From positions 1 through 35,536 of the forward strand of contig JAZOLG010000052.1 in NCBI GenBank assembly GCA_045652765.1: a DNA stretch of 35,536 nucleotides. The letters run 5' to 3'. This DNA comes from UBA1231 sp045652765. GTDB taxonomy: Bacteria; Bacillota_I; Bacilli_A; ML615J-28; CAG-313. Of this stretch, positions 7,982-16,768 are shown piece by piece. A program made the position numbers and the translations under genes. Under the pieces are notes generated by a model. It saw nothing but the letters and a program-made list of their open reading frames with translations, made no database searches and was not told the DNA's origin. How positions within the stretch are numbered: the first letter of the stretch is position 1; each line of letters starts with the position of its first letter.

Positions 7982-8773
7982 ATGAAAGTAATAATATTAG
8001 CAAGTGGTTCAAAAGGTAATTGTACCTATATTGAAACAGAAAATACAAAAATTTTAATTGATGCCGGTTTAAGTTATAATAAGTTAAAAGAACGTCTTCT
8101 TAGTTTCGACATTCTTTTAGATACAATCGATGCTATACTTGTAACTCACGAACATATTGATCATACAATGCATCTTGCACAAATAAAAAAACGAACTCAA
8201 GCAAAAGTTTTTATAAACGAGGAATCTTATTATAATTTACCAAAAACTGTTAATGCTAATATGACAAGTCATAATGTCTTCTTTATTGATCCCGAATGTA
8301 AATATAATATCGGTGATATTTATTTTGTACCTGTTAGTTTGTTCCATGACACAAAAAGCATTTATGGATACTTCTTTAAAATAAAAAATACTAACGTTGC
8401 TTACATTACAGATACAGGTCATCTTCTTCCTAAATATTATGCCCTTTTAAAGAAAATGAATGTCTTAATTTTAGAATCTAATCACGATGTTGAAATGTTA
8501 CTTAATAGCAAACGTGATTATCGATTAAAACAAAGAATTCTTTCTAATAATGGACATTTATCAAATGAACAATGTGAAAACATTCTTAATGCTGTTTTAT
8601 CAGAAAACACAAAACATTTAGTTTTAGCTCACTTAAGTGAAGAATGTAATACCGAAGAGTTAGCAATTAAGCATGCAACAAATGCAATTAATAATTCTAA
8701 TTCTCACGCAAATCTTTTAGTTGGAAAACAAAATGAACCAATCTTAATTAACTTGGAGGAAGAATGTGCTTAA
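7982..8773 (+). CDS. walJ: WalJ (YycJ/VicX) metallo-beta-lactamase-fold hydrolase
   Basis: Seen: 263 residues beginning MKVIILASGSKGNCTYIE, typical of the YycJ group, with metal-binding motif THEHIDH at residues 55-61 and a later ITDTGH segment. Family knowledge: a cytoplasmic MBL-fold protein, often encoded with the WalRK wall-homeostasis two-component system and proposed to act as a nuclease in coordinating replication and division. Here walRK is not adjacent, but rlmH follows with an 8-base overlap, a neighbourhood also seen in Bacillus and Staphylococcus. First gene of an operon running to about 13965. A GGAAG ribosome site precedes the ATG. Confidence 0.92.
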   Translation: MKVIILASGSKGNCTYIETENTKILIDAGLSYNKLKERLLSFDILLDTIDAILVTHEHIDHTMHLAQIKKRTQAKVFINEESYYNLPKTVNANMTSHNVFFIDPECKYNIGDIYFVPVSLFHDTKSIYGYFFKIKNTNVAYITDTGHLLPKYYALLKKMNVLILESNHDVEMLLNSKRDYRLKQRILSNNGHLSNEQCENILNAVLSENTKHLVLAHLSEECNTEELAIKHATNAINNSNSHANLLVGKQNEPILINLEEECA

Positions 8774-9224
8774 AATTTTATGTGTAGGAAAAATCAAAGA
8801 ATCTTTTATTAAAGATGGTATAAATGAATATTCTAAAAGAATATCTGGATATGATAAATTCCAAATTACTGAAGTAAAAGAATTTAATCAAAAAACAATT
8901 AAACAAAATATATATGATGAAGGAACTCTTCTTCTTCAAGAAATTAGTGATAAAGACTACGTTATTACACTTGAAATTAAAGGACAAACATTATCAAGTG
9001 AAGGTCTTGCGGAAAAAATTACTGAGATAAATAACTATCATTCGACAAGAATTGTCTTTCTAATTGGCGGATCAAATGGTCTTGATGAACGAGTTATTCA
9101 AAGAAGTAACTATCATTTATCATTTTCTAAGTTTACATTTCCTCATCAACTAATGCGCCTAATTTTGACAGAACAAATTTATCGTGCATTAACTATTATT
9201 AATAATCAAGAATATCACAAGTAA
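8766..9224 (+). CDS. rlmH: RlmH, 23S rRNA pseudouridine-1915 N3-methyltransferase
   Basis: Seen: 152 residues, SPOUT-type fold. The AdoMet-binding knot has LIGGSNGL (about 99-106), then SKFTFPHQLMRLILTEQIYRA, and the protein ends in YHK, all hallmarks of the family. Function: methylates pseudouridine 1915 in helix 69 of 23S rRNA on assembled ribosomes. Length fits the usual 155-159. The start overlaps the end of walJ by 8 bases and uses GGAGGAA inside that gene as ribosome site. In staphylococci the 3' end of this gene is the SCC insertion site; here the next gene follows 11 bases later and nothing is inserted. Confidence 0.96.
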   Translation: MLKILCVGKIKESFIKDGINEYSKRISGYDKFQITEVKEFNQKTIKQNIYDEGTLLLQEISDKDYVITLEIKGQTLSSEGLAEKITEINNYHSTRIVFLIGGSNGLDERVIQRSNYHLSFSKFTFPHQLMRLILTEQIYRALTIINNQEYHK

Positions 9225-9235
9225 GGAGAACTTTT

Positions 9236-10072
9236 ATGCTTATTAAAATTGCTTATTTAACTATTAATATATTTTTCTTTTTTATATTTGTTGTAAACTT
9301 CATCATTAGTATTACTAGAGATGTCCGTTACAAAAAAGCTTTAAAATTAAACCCACAAACAGTCTCAGCCAACATTCGACAAATCGATAAAGTTAAAAAT
9401 CGTATTTATATGCTTGTTGATTTCCACAGCAACCATAATCGTATGAATTTCACTGAAACTTATGAATTCTTTGACACTGATCTAAAAGGTCAAGAATTCC
9501 ATGAAGGAGATTCAATTGATTTAATTTACAATGATGTTTCTAGTTGGAAACGTGTTATGGGTTTTCCACTTTTAATTAAAAGTTTTAAAGTTAAATTAGA
9601 AAAAGGTCCATTATTTTTAAATATTGCGTTAATATTATTTAGTGTTTGGATTAACTTTAAAACAATAAACATCTATGTTACAAAAAACTTATTTGATGCA
9701 ACTAAACAATTTTTCACAGTTGATGGTGGACCATTTAATCAAATCTATGTAATTATTATGGCCTTCGTATATGCAATGATTTTAAGTTATGTAGTTGTTA
9801 ACATTATTGAAATGCCTAAAAAAGATATGCAAAATTATTTAAAACTATGTGGTAATGTTGCTAAAGCAAGAGTTGTTACTTATAAATTTGGTAGACAAAA
9901 AAATAGCAAAGGCAATAAAGAATCACTTATCACAATTGAATTCAGTACTAATACTGGCGAACAAGTTAAAACTAAATTAAATTCATTCTTGTATACAGAA
10001 ACTCAACAAGAATATATTGATATTTTATACGATCCAAAACGACCTAAATGTGTCGTATTCTTAAGACCATAA
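9236..10072 (+). CDS. Membrane protein with two DUF3592-like soluble domains
   Basis: Seen: 278 residues. One N-terminal membrane helix (about 4-26), a soluble beta-rich domain (about 38-105, ending EGDSIDLIYND), two more helices (about 128-145 and 168-190), then a second soluble domain (about 205-278) ending EYIDILYDPKRPKCVVF. Both soluble parts have the pattern of a short beta-barrel closing with a D-x-x-YD/ND segment as in DUF3592 proteins, suggesting an internal duplication. The function is not known. It sits between rlmH and uvrB with short gaps (11 bases and 1 base) and is therefore cotranscribed. AAGGAGA precedes the start. Confidence 0.72.
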   Translation: MLIKIAYLTINIFFFFIFVVNFIISITRDVRYKKALKLNPQTVSANIRQIDKVKNRIYMLVDFHSNHNRMNFTETYEFFDTDLKGQEFHEGDSIDLIYNDVSSWKRVMGFPLLIKSFKVKLEKGPLFLNIALILFSVWINFKTINIYVTKNLFDATKQFFTVDGGPFNQIYVIIMAFVYAMILSYVVVNIIEMPKKDMQNYLKLCGNVAKARVVTYKFGRQKNSKGNKESLITIEFSTNTGEQVKTKLNSFLYTETQQEYIDILYDPKRPKCVVFLRP

Positions 10073-10073
10073 T

Positions 10074-12056
10074 ATGAGTAATGAGAAATTTAAACTAGTT
10101 GCGAATTACGTTCCAACTGGAGACCAACCAAATGCAATCGAAAGATTAACAAATAATGTTTTGAATGGCGTGAAAGAACAAACTTTGTTAGGTGCAACAG
10201 GTACTGGTAAAACATTCACAATTGCGAATGTAATACAAAACGTTAACAAACCAGTCTTAATCTTAGCCCACAACAAAACTTTAGCTGGTCAACTTTATGC
10301 AGAATTTAAAAAGTTGTTTCCAGAAAATAGAGTTGAATATTTTATTTCATACTATGATTATTATCAACCTGAAGCCTATGTCCCAAGTAAAGACATGTAT
10401 ATTGAAAAAGATTCAAGTATAAATGATGAAATTGACCAAATGCGTCACGCAGCTACAGCAAGTATTTTAGAAAGAAATGACACAATAATTGTTGCATCTG
10501 TATCATGTATCTATGGTATAGGTGATCCTGATGATTATAAAAACAGCATGTTAACTTTAAGAGTTAACGAAAATTTTAAAAGAGATGATTTATTAGAAAG
10601 ATTAGTTAGAATGCAATATGTCCGTAATAATCTTGAATTTTCCCGTGGAAGTTTCAGAGTTAAAGGGGATACTATTGATATTATTCCAATATCTGTAAAA
10701 GATGAGGGTATTCGTATTTCTTTTTTTGACGATGAAATAGAAAGAATTGCTTTTTTTGAAGTTGTTACTGGTAAAGTAATTTCAACTACAAAGGTTGTTT
10801 CCATTTTCCCTGCAACTCACTTCGTAACTAATCCCGAAAAACTTGAAGAAGCAATGAACAGAATTAAAAATGAATTAGACGAAAGAATTGATTTTTTCAA
10901 AAGTAATGAGAAATATCTTGAAGCCCAAAGAATCAAAGAACGTACTAATTATGATTTAGAAATGATTAGTGAAATCGGAACTTGTAGTGGCATTGAAAAC
11001 TACTCAAGACATATGTCATTAAGAAACGAAGGAGAAACTCCAGCTGTTTTAATTGACTTTTTTAAAAACAATTTTTTAATGATAATTGATGAATCACATG
11101 TTACAATCCCACAAGTTCGCGGAATGTATAATGGTGACAGAAGCAGAAAACAAACACTTGTAGATTATGGTTTTAGATTACCATCAGCACTTGACAACAG
11201 ACCTTTAAATTTTCAAGAATTTGAACAAAAAATTGATCAAGTGATTTATGTAAGTGCAACACCTGGTGAATACGAAGTCGAAAACTCAAGTGAAGTAATT
11301 GAACAAATTATTAGACCAACCGGTCTATTAGATCCTCTTGTAGAAATCAAACCTACAAAAAATCAAATTGATGATATTATATTTAACTTAAAAGAACAAA
11401 TTGCTAAAGGCGAAAGAACTCTAATCACTACCCTTACTATTAAAATGAGTGAAGAATTAACCAAATATCTTAAAGAAGTTGGAATTAAAGTTGCTTATCT
11501 TCATTCTGAAATCAAAGCTTTAGAAAGACTTGAAATAATTAGAAAATTAAGAATGGGTGTTTATGATTGTATTGTTGGGATCAACTTATTAAGAGAAGGT
11601 TTAGATATTCCTGAGGTAAGTTTAATTATGATCTTAGATGCTGATAAAGAAGGGTTCTTAAGAAGCGAACGTTCATTAATACAAACTATCGGACGTGCCG
11701 CCAGAAATGCCAATGGTAAAGTCATAATGTACGCTGATAAAGTAACCGATTCAATGGCAAATGCTATTAAGGAAACATATCGCAGACGTGAAATTCAAGA
11801 AGAATATAATAAAGTTAATGGAATTATTCCAAAAACAATTATCAAAGATATCGGTGAAGCATTAATTATTACTCAAGAAGAAAAACAAACAGAAACTATT
11901 ATGGATAATGATCTTAATAAGATGACACTTGTCGAAAAACGTCAACTTATTAAGACACTTGAAGAACAAATGCGTCAAGCATCTAGAAGTTTAAATTTTG
12001 AAGAAGCCATGATGTTAAGAGACGCAATAATTGAAATTAAATCAACAATGAGGTAG
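10074..12056 (+). CDS. uvrB: UvrB, excinuclease ABC subunit B
   Basis: Seen: 660 residues, full length. Walker A GATGTGKT at 40-47, the damage-probing beta-hairpin YYDYYQPEAY at about 93-102, DESHV helicase motif II, RGMYNGDRSRKQTLV, helicase motif VI region QTIGRAARN, and a C-terminal UVR domain (about 622-657) that binds UvrC. Function: loads with UvrA on damaged DNA, verifies the lesion and recruits UvrC for nucleotide excision repair. uvrA, commonly adjacent, is not here; the next gene is mnmA, 4 bases downstream. No key motif is missing. Confidence 0.98.
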   Translation: MSNEKFKLVANYVPTGDQPNAIERLTNNVLNGVKEQTLLGATGTGKTFTIANVIQNVNKPVLILAHNKTLAGQLYAEFKKLFPENRVEYFISYYDYYQPEAYVPSKDMYIEKDSSINDEIDQMRHAATASILERNDTIIVASVSCIYGIGDPDDYKNSMLTLRVNENFKRDDLLERLVRMQYVRNNLEFSRGSFRVKGDTIDIIPISVKDEGIRISFFDDEIERIAFFEVVTGKVISTTKVVSIFPATHFVTNPEKLEEAMNRIKNELDERIDFFKSNEKYLEAQRIKERTNYDLEMISEIGTCSGIENYSRHMSLRNEGETPAVLIDFFKNNFLMIIDESHVTIPQVRGMYNGDRSRKQTLVDYGFRLPSALDNRPLNFQEFEQKIDQVIYVSATPGEYEVENSSEVIEQIIRPTGLLDPLVEIKPTKNQIDDIIFNLKEQIAKGERTLITTLTIKMSEELTKYLKEVGIKVAYLHSEIKALERLEIIRKLRMGVYDCIVGINLLREGLDIPEVSLIMILDADKEGFLRSERSLIQTIGRAARNANGKVIMYADKVTDSMANAIKETYRRREIQEEYNKVNGIIPKTIIKDIGEALIITQEEKQTETIMDNDLNKMTLVEKRQLIKTLEEQMRQASRSLNFEEAMMLRDAIIEIKSTMR

Positions 12057-12060
12057 AACT

Positions 12061-13176
12061 ATGAAAGTAATTCTAGGTTTATCAGGTGGTGTTGATTCCA
12101 GCGCTGCTGTAATTAAATTAATTGAACAAGGTTATGAAGTAGAAACAATGTTTATGCGTAACTGGGATTCGGCAACTAATAATGATATTCACGGTAATCC
12201 AACTATCAACGATGATGTATGTCCTCAAGAAGTAGATTATCAAGATGCAGTAAAAGTTGCAGAAAAACTAGGTGTTAAACTTCATCGTATTGATTTTATT
12301 ACTGAATATTGGAACACTGTATTTAAATACTTTTTAGATGAATATAAAAAAGGTCGTACACCAAATCCTGATATTATGTGTAACAAGGAAATAAAATTCA
12401 AAGCCTTTTTAGATCATGCCATGACTTTAGGCGCAGACTACATCGCAATGGGTCATTATGCTAGAGTCATTCATGATGGCAACAAACATTACCTTTTAAG
12501 AGGCTTAGATGATAATAAAGATCAAACTTACTTCTTATCTCAAATATCTAAAGAACAACTTGCTAAAGCATTATTTCCTATTGGTGATATGCAAAAAAAA
12601 GATGTTCGTGCACTTGCTGAACAATACGATTTAGTAACAGCTAAGAAAAAAGATTCAACTGGTGTATGTTTTATAGGTGAAAGAAACTTCAAAGAATTCC
12701 TTAAAAATTACCTTCCATCAAAACCAGGAAAAATGATTACTGTTGATGGAAAAATAATCGGTGAACATGATGGAATCATGTATTATACTATCGGTCAACG
12801 ACATGGTTTAGGAATCGGTGGTGAAGGTGAACCTTGGTTTGTTATTGGCAAAAATTTAGAAAATAATACTCTTCTTGTTGGCCAAGGTAAACATAATGAT
12901 CTTCTATATTCTAATCGTATAATCACTTCTAATGTTAATTTTTTCAACGAACCACCAGCAGATGGTGCACAAATTACTGCAAAATTTAGATATCGTTCTA
13001 AAGATGTTCCAGTAACAATTAAATGGTTAGGAAAAGATAAATTAGAAGTTCATACATTAGAACCAGCTTGGGCGGTTACTCCTGGTCAAGCATGTGTTTT
13101 CTATGATGGAGAATATTGTTTAGGCGGTTCAATTATTGATGAAGTATATATGGATGATGTAAAAAGGATGTACTAA
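12061..13176 (+). CDS. mnmA: MnmA (TrmU), tRNA-specific 2-thiouridylase
   Basis: Seen: 371 residues. The N-terminal PP-loop GLSGGVDSS (6-14) binds ATP. The first catalytic cysteine is Cys107 in NPDIMCNKEIKF and the second is Cys203 in STGVCFIG. The central and C-terminal beta-barrel parts are present (YYTIGQRHGLGIGG, then VTPGQACVFYDGE). Function: 2-thiolation of the wobble uridine of Lys, Glu and Gln tRNAs using sulfur from a cysteine desulfurase. Complete and canonical. Part of the walJ operon; the RibF-like gene starts 2 bases after the stop. Confidence 0.97.
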   Translation: MKVILGLSGGVDSSAAVIKLIEQGYEVETMFMRNWDSATNNDIHGNPTINDDVCPQEVDYQDAVKVAEKLGVKLHRIDFITEYWNTVFKYFLDEYKKGRTPNPDIMCNKEIKFKAFLDHAMTLGADYIAMGHYARVIHDGNKHYLLRGLDDNKDQTYFLSQISKEQLAKALFPIGDMQKKDVRALAEQYDLVTAKKKDSTGVCFIGERNFKEFLKNYLPSKPGKMITVDGKIIGEHDGIMYYTIGQRHGLGIGGEGEPWFVIGKNLENNTLLVGQGKHNDLLYSNRIITSNVNFFNEPPADGAQITAKFRYRSKDVPVTIKWLGKDKLEVHTLEPAWAVTPGQACVFYDGEYCLGGSIIDEVYMDDVKRMY

Positions 13177-13177
13177 T

Positions 13178-13930
13178 ATGCAATTAATACATCTTGATGA
13201 TAATACAATTATTAATGACCGACTCGTTATTACAATTGGACAATTTGATGGAATTCATAAAGCCCATCAAAGTTTAATTAATCAAACTATTGCAGCTGCA
13301 AAAACACAAAATGCAAAATCTGCAATAATAACATTTATTCCTCATATTGATACTATTTTAAAACATTATGATAAAAACAATTATATTGTAGATCTTGATA
13401 GTAAAAAAGAAATATTAGAAGGTATGAATCTTGATTATTTATTAATTATTGATTTTAATGAAGATGTTGCCAAAATACCACACGATATATTCTTTGAAAA
13501 ATACATAAATAAATTACAAGTTATGGAATTTATTGTTGGATTTGACTTCACATATGGATATTTAGGGTTAGGTAATTATAATACAATAAAAGATGATTAC
13601 TCTAATAATGTTAAAGTTACAAAAATTTCAAAATTAGAATTTGAAAACGAAAAAATTGGTAGTATCGAAATCAAAAATGCTTTAAAAAACGGAAACATCA
13701 AAAAGGCAAATGAACTACTTGGATATAAGTTTTTTATGAAATTTGAAGTTTTATCAATTATTGATAATCAAATGATAATTACTTCTTCTAATATTAATAT
13801 TCTAAACAAACAAAATTACAATATATTAATTAATAATACCCCTACTATTTTATATAATACAAATATTACTTATATCAAAAATTGTTTTAATTATAGTGTT
13901 GGTGATGTTATTAAAATCGTATTTGATTAA
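13178..13930 (+). CDS. RibF-like protein with degenerate FAD synthetase domain, no riboflavin kinase domain
   Basis: Seen: 250 residues against about 310 for RibF. The N-terminal nucleotidyltransferase fold is recognisable: GQFDGIHKAHQ at the site of the usual G-x-FDG-x-H-x-GHQ, and GFDFTYGYLGLGN. But the second His motif reads HKAH instead of HxGH, and the SSTxIR motif is replaced by GSIEIK just before NALKNGNIKKANELLG. The last 70 residues lack the PTAN-type riboflavin-kinase signature and look unrelated. Family knowledge: RibF makes FMN and FAD from riboflavin. Inference: this is either a diverged stand-alone adenylyltransferase or a protein that lost that activity. It ends the operon that began with walJ; a terminator follows at once. 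Confidence 0.78.
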   Translation: MQLIHLDDNTIINDRLVITIGQFDGIHKAHQSLINQTIAAAKTQNAKSAIITFIPHIDTILKHYDKNNYIVDLDSKKEILEGMNLDYLLIIDFNEDVAKIPHDIFFEKYINKLQVMEFIVGFDFTYGYLGLGNYNTIKDDYSNNVKVTKISKLEFENEKIGSIEIKNALKNGNIKKANELLGYKFFMKFEVLSIIDNQMIITSSNINILNKQNYNILINNTPTILYNTNITYIKNCFNYSVGDVIKIVFD

Positions 13931-13965
13931 AAGTTGTTAATTTATTTAACAACTTTTTTATTTTT
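13929..13965 (+). terminator. Terminator of the walJ-ribF-like operon
   Basis: Perfect 12-base-pair repeat AAAAGTTGTTAA / TTAACAACTTTT with a five-base loop (13941-13945), then T-rich sequence. It starts within the stop codon. Confidence 0.88.
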
Positions 13966-13997
13966 GTTATTTGCTTTTATTTTTATTTACAATTTGT

Positions 13998-14003
13998 TAT
14001 AAT
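13998..14003 (+). promoter_or_regulatory. Probable -10 box for recD2
   Basis: TATAAT 22 bases before the recD2 start, after a terminator, so a promoter is expected here. No clear -35 hexamer at 16-18 bases; the upstream is T-rich. Confidence 0.45.
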
Positions 14004-14025
14004 AATTGATAATGGAGGTGAAATT

Positions 14026-16395
14026 ATGGAATTAACTGGAGTAATTGCTAGAATCAACTATTACAACAAAGATAATGGCTATGCAGTATTAATTGTTAGT
14101 ATGGAAAAAGATCAATTTACTATACTTAAAAATAAAGGTCACCTCATTGGAAATAAATTAGTAGTTGTAGGAACACTCGACCGTCAACCAATTATTAATG
14201 AAGAATACACATTTGTTGGAGAATTCGTTAGAGATAAAAACTATGGATTACAATTTCAGTTTTCCTCTTTTAGTAGATTTAGTTTTAATTCTGTAGATTC
14301 AATTATCCAATACTTGTCAAGTGCTTTATTTTATGGTGTAGGCGAAGTAACAGCAAAAAAAATTGTTGATGTTTATCAAGAAGATACACTAAATGCAATT
14401 AGAAAAGATCCAAATGCATTAACAAAAATCGGGATAAAAGGTGCAACAGCTAAAATTATTTACGATACTATTAATGAAAATCACATGTCTGAAGAAACAA
14501 CAATGTTTTTCATAAATTATGGCATAACCATGAATATGTGTCATAAAATTGTTTCAACGCTTGGACCTAACGCAATTGCTATTGTTAAAGAAAAACCATA
14601 TATTCTAATGGAAAAAATAGAACGTTTCGGTTTTATTAAAAATGATCTTTTTGCATTAAAAATGGGAATTAAAAAAGATGCCAAAGAAAGATTAATAGCC
14701 GTTATTCATCATGTACTAAAAGAATCAATTTACTCATCTGGTAATAGTTATGTATATAAAACAGATTTATTTGCAAAAGTTAATAAATTTTTAAAAGATG
14801 TTACTATAGATGATACTAAATTTACTAACACTCTGCAAACACTAATTATTGATAAAAAAATATTTGAATCAAATGATGGTCTACTATTTGACTATGACTT
14901 ATATAATAAAGAAAGAGATTTATCAGAATTAATTGTTAACAAACTAAAATCTTCAAAACTTGAATACAGTGAAAAAGAAATTGAAGATGCTTACTACAAA
15001 ACTCTCAAACTTATTAACATTGAATTAAGTGAGTTACAAAAAACTGCAGTAAAATCTGCTTTTAATGAACCACTCGTAATCATTACCGGTGGTCCTGGTA
15101 CAGGCAAAACAACCATTGTTAAAGCCATATTAAACATGTATGTTGAATTACATGGTGGAAATAATACTGTTTTAGAAGGTGTAGCATTACTTGCACCTAC
15201 TGGAAAAGCTAGTAAAAGATTGGCAGAAGTTACTAATGTATCAGCTCAAACAATTCACAAATATTTAGGATATATGGGTGAAAACTTCTTTGAGCATGGA
15301 AAAGACTATAAAACTAGCTCAAAGTTAATTATAGTCGATGAAGCTTCAATGATGGATTTACCACTTGCCTATCAATTATTTTCATCGATTCAAGACGATG
15401 CACATGTCATAATTGTAGGTGATGTTGATCAGTTACCATCAGTAGGACCCGGTCAAGTACTCAAAGATTTAATTGATTCTAAAGAAATTACCACAATTAG
15501 ATTAAATAAAATTCACCGACAAGCAGCTGATTCCAAAATTATCCAATTAGCTCATAGCGTAAATGAAGGTATTACACCGGACAATTTTTTGAACAAATAC
15601 TTTGATCGTATCTTTATACCAAGCGATAATGATAATATTTTACAACTTTTGAAAGGATGGGTAAAACTTGCTCTTTCAAAAGGAAAATCATTAACTCAAG
15701 ACATTCAAGTTCTCTGTCCAATGTATCGTTGTAAAAACGGAATTAATGAATTAAATATTGAATTACAAAATATCGCAAACCCTTTAAACGACCAACTCGA
15801 ACTTAAATTTTTAGGTCAAAACTTTCGAGTTAATGATAAAGTAATTCAACTTGTAAATCGTTCTGACAAAGGCGTTATGAATGGAGATATTGGTATAGTA
15901 CAAGATTTCTTATTTAGCAATGGTGAAATAAATGGCTTAATTGTTAAATATGATTCAGGTTTAGTCAACTATGTCAATGATGAATTAGAAGATTTAAAAT
16001 TAGCATATGCTATTAGTATACATAAATCACAAGGTAGTGAATTTGATATTGTTATATTACCACTTTCTAGTAGTTATTCTTTTATGTTTAAAAGAAAACT
16101 AATATACACTGCCATCACTCGAGCTAAAAAAATGTTAATAATGATTGGTGAGGTCAATTCGTTTCAAAGAGGTATAAGCATTATAGAAGCAAAACGATTA
16201 ACAATTTTAAAATCACTGATTATCGATAAACTTTCTACAAACATTCATAAAATCGACGATGTTTCTAGTGGTTTTTCATATCTTGGTGAAACAGAAACAA
16301 CATTATCACCATATGATTTTGAACAAAAAAATAAAAAAGAAAATAAAATTGAAAAATCACTTGGTGAATTTGAATTTGATATGGAAGATTTTTAA
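14026..16395 (+). CDS. recD2: RecD2, SF1B 5'-3' DNA helicase
   Basis: Seen: 789 residues, in the family range. An N-terminal OB-like domain (MELTGVIARI...NGYAVLIV) and helix-hairpin-helix stretch precede the motor. Walker A GGPGTGKT at about 355-362, Walker B IIVDEASMMD, GDVDQLPSVGPGQVLKDL (motif III), HRQAADSKIIQLAHSVN, and C-terminal AISIHKSQGSEFDIVILP with YTAITRAKK (motifs V/VI). Function: DNA helicase involved in repair and replication-fork maintenance in bacteria lacking RecBC. GGAGGTG ribosome site supports the start. It follows a terminator and seems to have its own promoter. The short acidic tail after the helicase core is lineage-specific. Confidence 0.96.
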   Translation: MELTGVIARINYYNKDNGYAVLIVSMEKDQFTILKNKGHLIGNKLVVVGTLDRQPIINEEYTFVGEFVRDKNYGLQFQFSSFSRFSFNSVDSIIQYLSSALFYGVGEVTAKKIVDVYQEDTLNAIRKDPNALTKIGIKGATAKIIYDTINENHMSEETTMFFINYGITMNMCHKIVSTLGPNAIAIVKEKPYILMEKIERFGFIKNDLFALKMGIKKDAKERLIAVIHHVLKESIYSSGNSYVYKTDLFAKVNKFLKDVTIDDTKFTNTLQTLIIDKKIFESNDGLLFDYDLYNKERDLSELIVNKLKSSKLEYSEKEIEDAYYKTLKLINIELSELQKTAVKSAFNEPLVIITGGPGTGKTTIVKAILNMYVELHGGNNTVLEGVALLAPTGKASKRLAEVTNVSAQTIHKYLGYMGENFFEHGKDYKTSSKLIIVDEASMMDLPLAYQLFSSIQDDAHVIIVGDVDQLPSVGPGQVLKDLIDSKEITTIRLNKIHRQAADSKIIQLAHSVNEGITPDNFLNKYFDRIFIPSDNDNILQLLKGWVKLALSKGKSLTQDIQVLCPMYRCKNGINELNIELQNIANPLNDQLELKFLGQNFRVNDKVIQLVNRSDKGVMNGDIGIVQDFLFSNGEINGLIVKYDSGLVNYVNDELEDLKLAYAISIHKSQGSEFDIVILPLSSSYSFMFKRKLIYTAITRAKKMLIMIGEVNSFQRGISIIEAKRLTILKSLIIDKLSTNIHKIDDVSSGFSYLGETETTLSPYDFEQKNKKENKIEKSLGEFEFDMEDF

Positions 16396-16562
16396 CAAAT
16401 ATTGGTAAATCTAAATTGTATATTCTACCTTATATTAGTTAATAATAATATTGCTGATAGATAATCTAGCTTTCTTAGATGGAGAAAAAAATGTTCAAAA
16501 CTCAGAGCTATTAAAGATGATTATAATAAATCAGCTACTTTAAACATAAAGGATGGTGTTTT

Positions 16563-16736
16563 ATGAAATCGACTGTTATTCCATTTTTAATGGGAGCGAG
16601 TTTGGTTTTAGGAATTTGTTATCTGAAACAAAACAAACAGAAGATTGATCATATGATGAAGACAATCAGAACATCAGGTAACAAAATTGCTGAAGAGTTT
16701 AAAGGAAGTAATTGTGGTTGTGAATGCAACCAATAA
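16563..16736 (+). CDS. 57-residue membrane microprotein with Cys-rich tail
   Basis: Seen: ATG at 16563 after AAGGATGG; 57 codons to TAA at 16734-16736. Residues about 4-20 form one hydrophobic helix (VIPFLMGASLVLGICYL), followed by a basic, helical stretch and a tail NCGCECNQ with three closely spaced Cys. I do not recognise the family. It lies between recD2 and a bidirectional terminator, convergent with a zinc-ribbon protein whose own tail is GCGCMKK. The 167 bases before it (16396-16562) hold a small ATCTA/TAGAT repeat and no promoter I can support. Real coding is favoured by its good ribosome site, membrane helix and terminator right after the stop. A metal-binding or lipidated tail is possible but not shown. 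Confidence 0.72.
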   Translation: MKSTVIPFLMGASLVLGICYLKQNKQKIDHMMKTIRTSGNKIAEEFKGSNCGCECNQ

Positions 16737-16761
16737 AAAAAAGGCCTTATGGCCTTTTTTT
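16736..16761. terminator. Bidirectional terminator between converging genes
   Basis: AAAAAAAGGCC / GGCCTTTTTTT stem with a TTAT loop. A-run on one side and T-run on the other serve the plus-strand microprotein and the minus-strand gene ending at 16769. Confidence 0.92.
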
Positions 16762-16768
16762 ATTATAC

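Noticed and set aside
9180..9235. SCC-type attachment site at the 3' end of rlmH
   Set aside because: The end of the gene resembles the region that SCC elements use, but no second copy, recombinase or insert is present and the next operon gene follows at 11 bases.
16396..16562. Possible short gene or RNA between recD2 and the microprotein
   Set aside because: Only a 5-base ATCTA/TAGAT repeat without T-run and a start-less 33-codon frame ending at the microprotein start were found.
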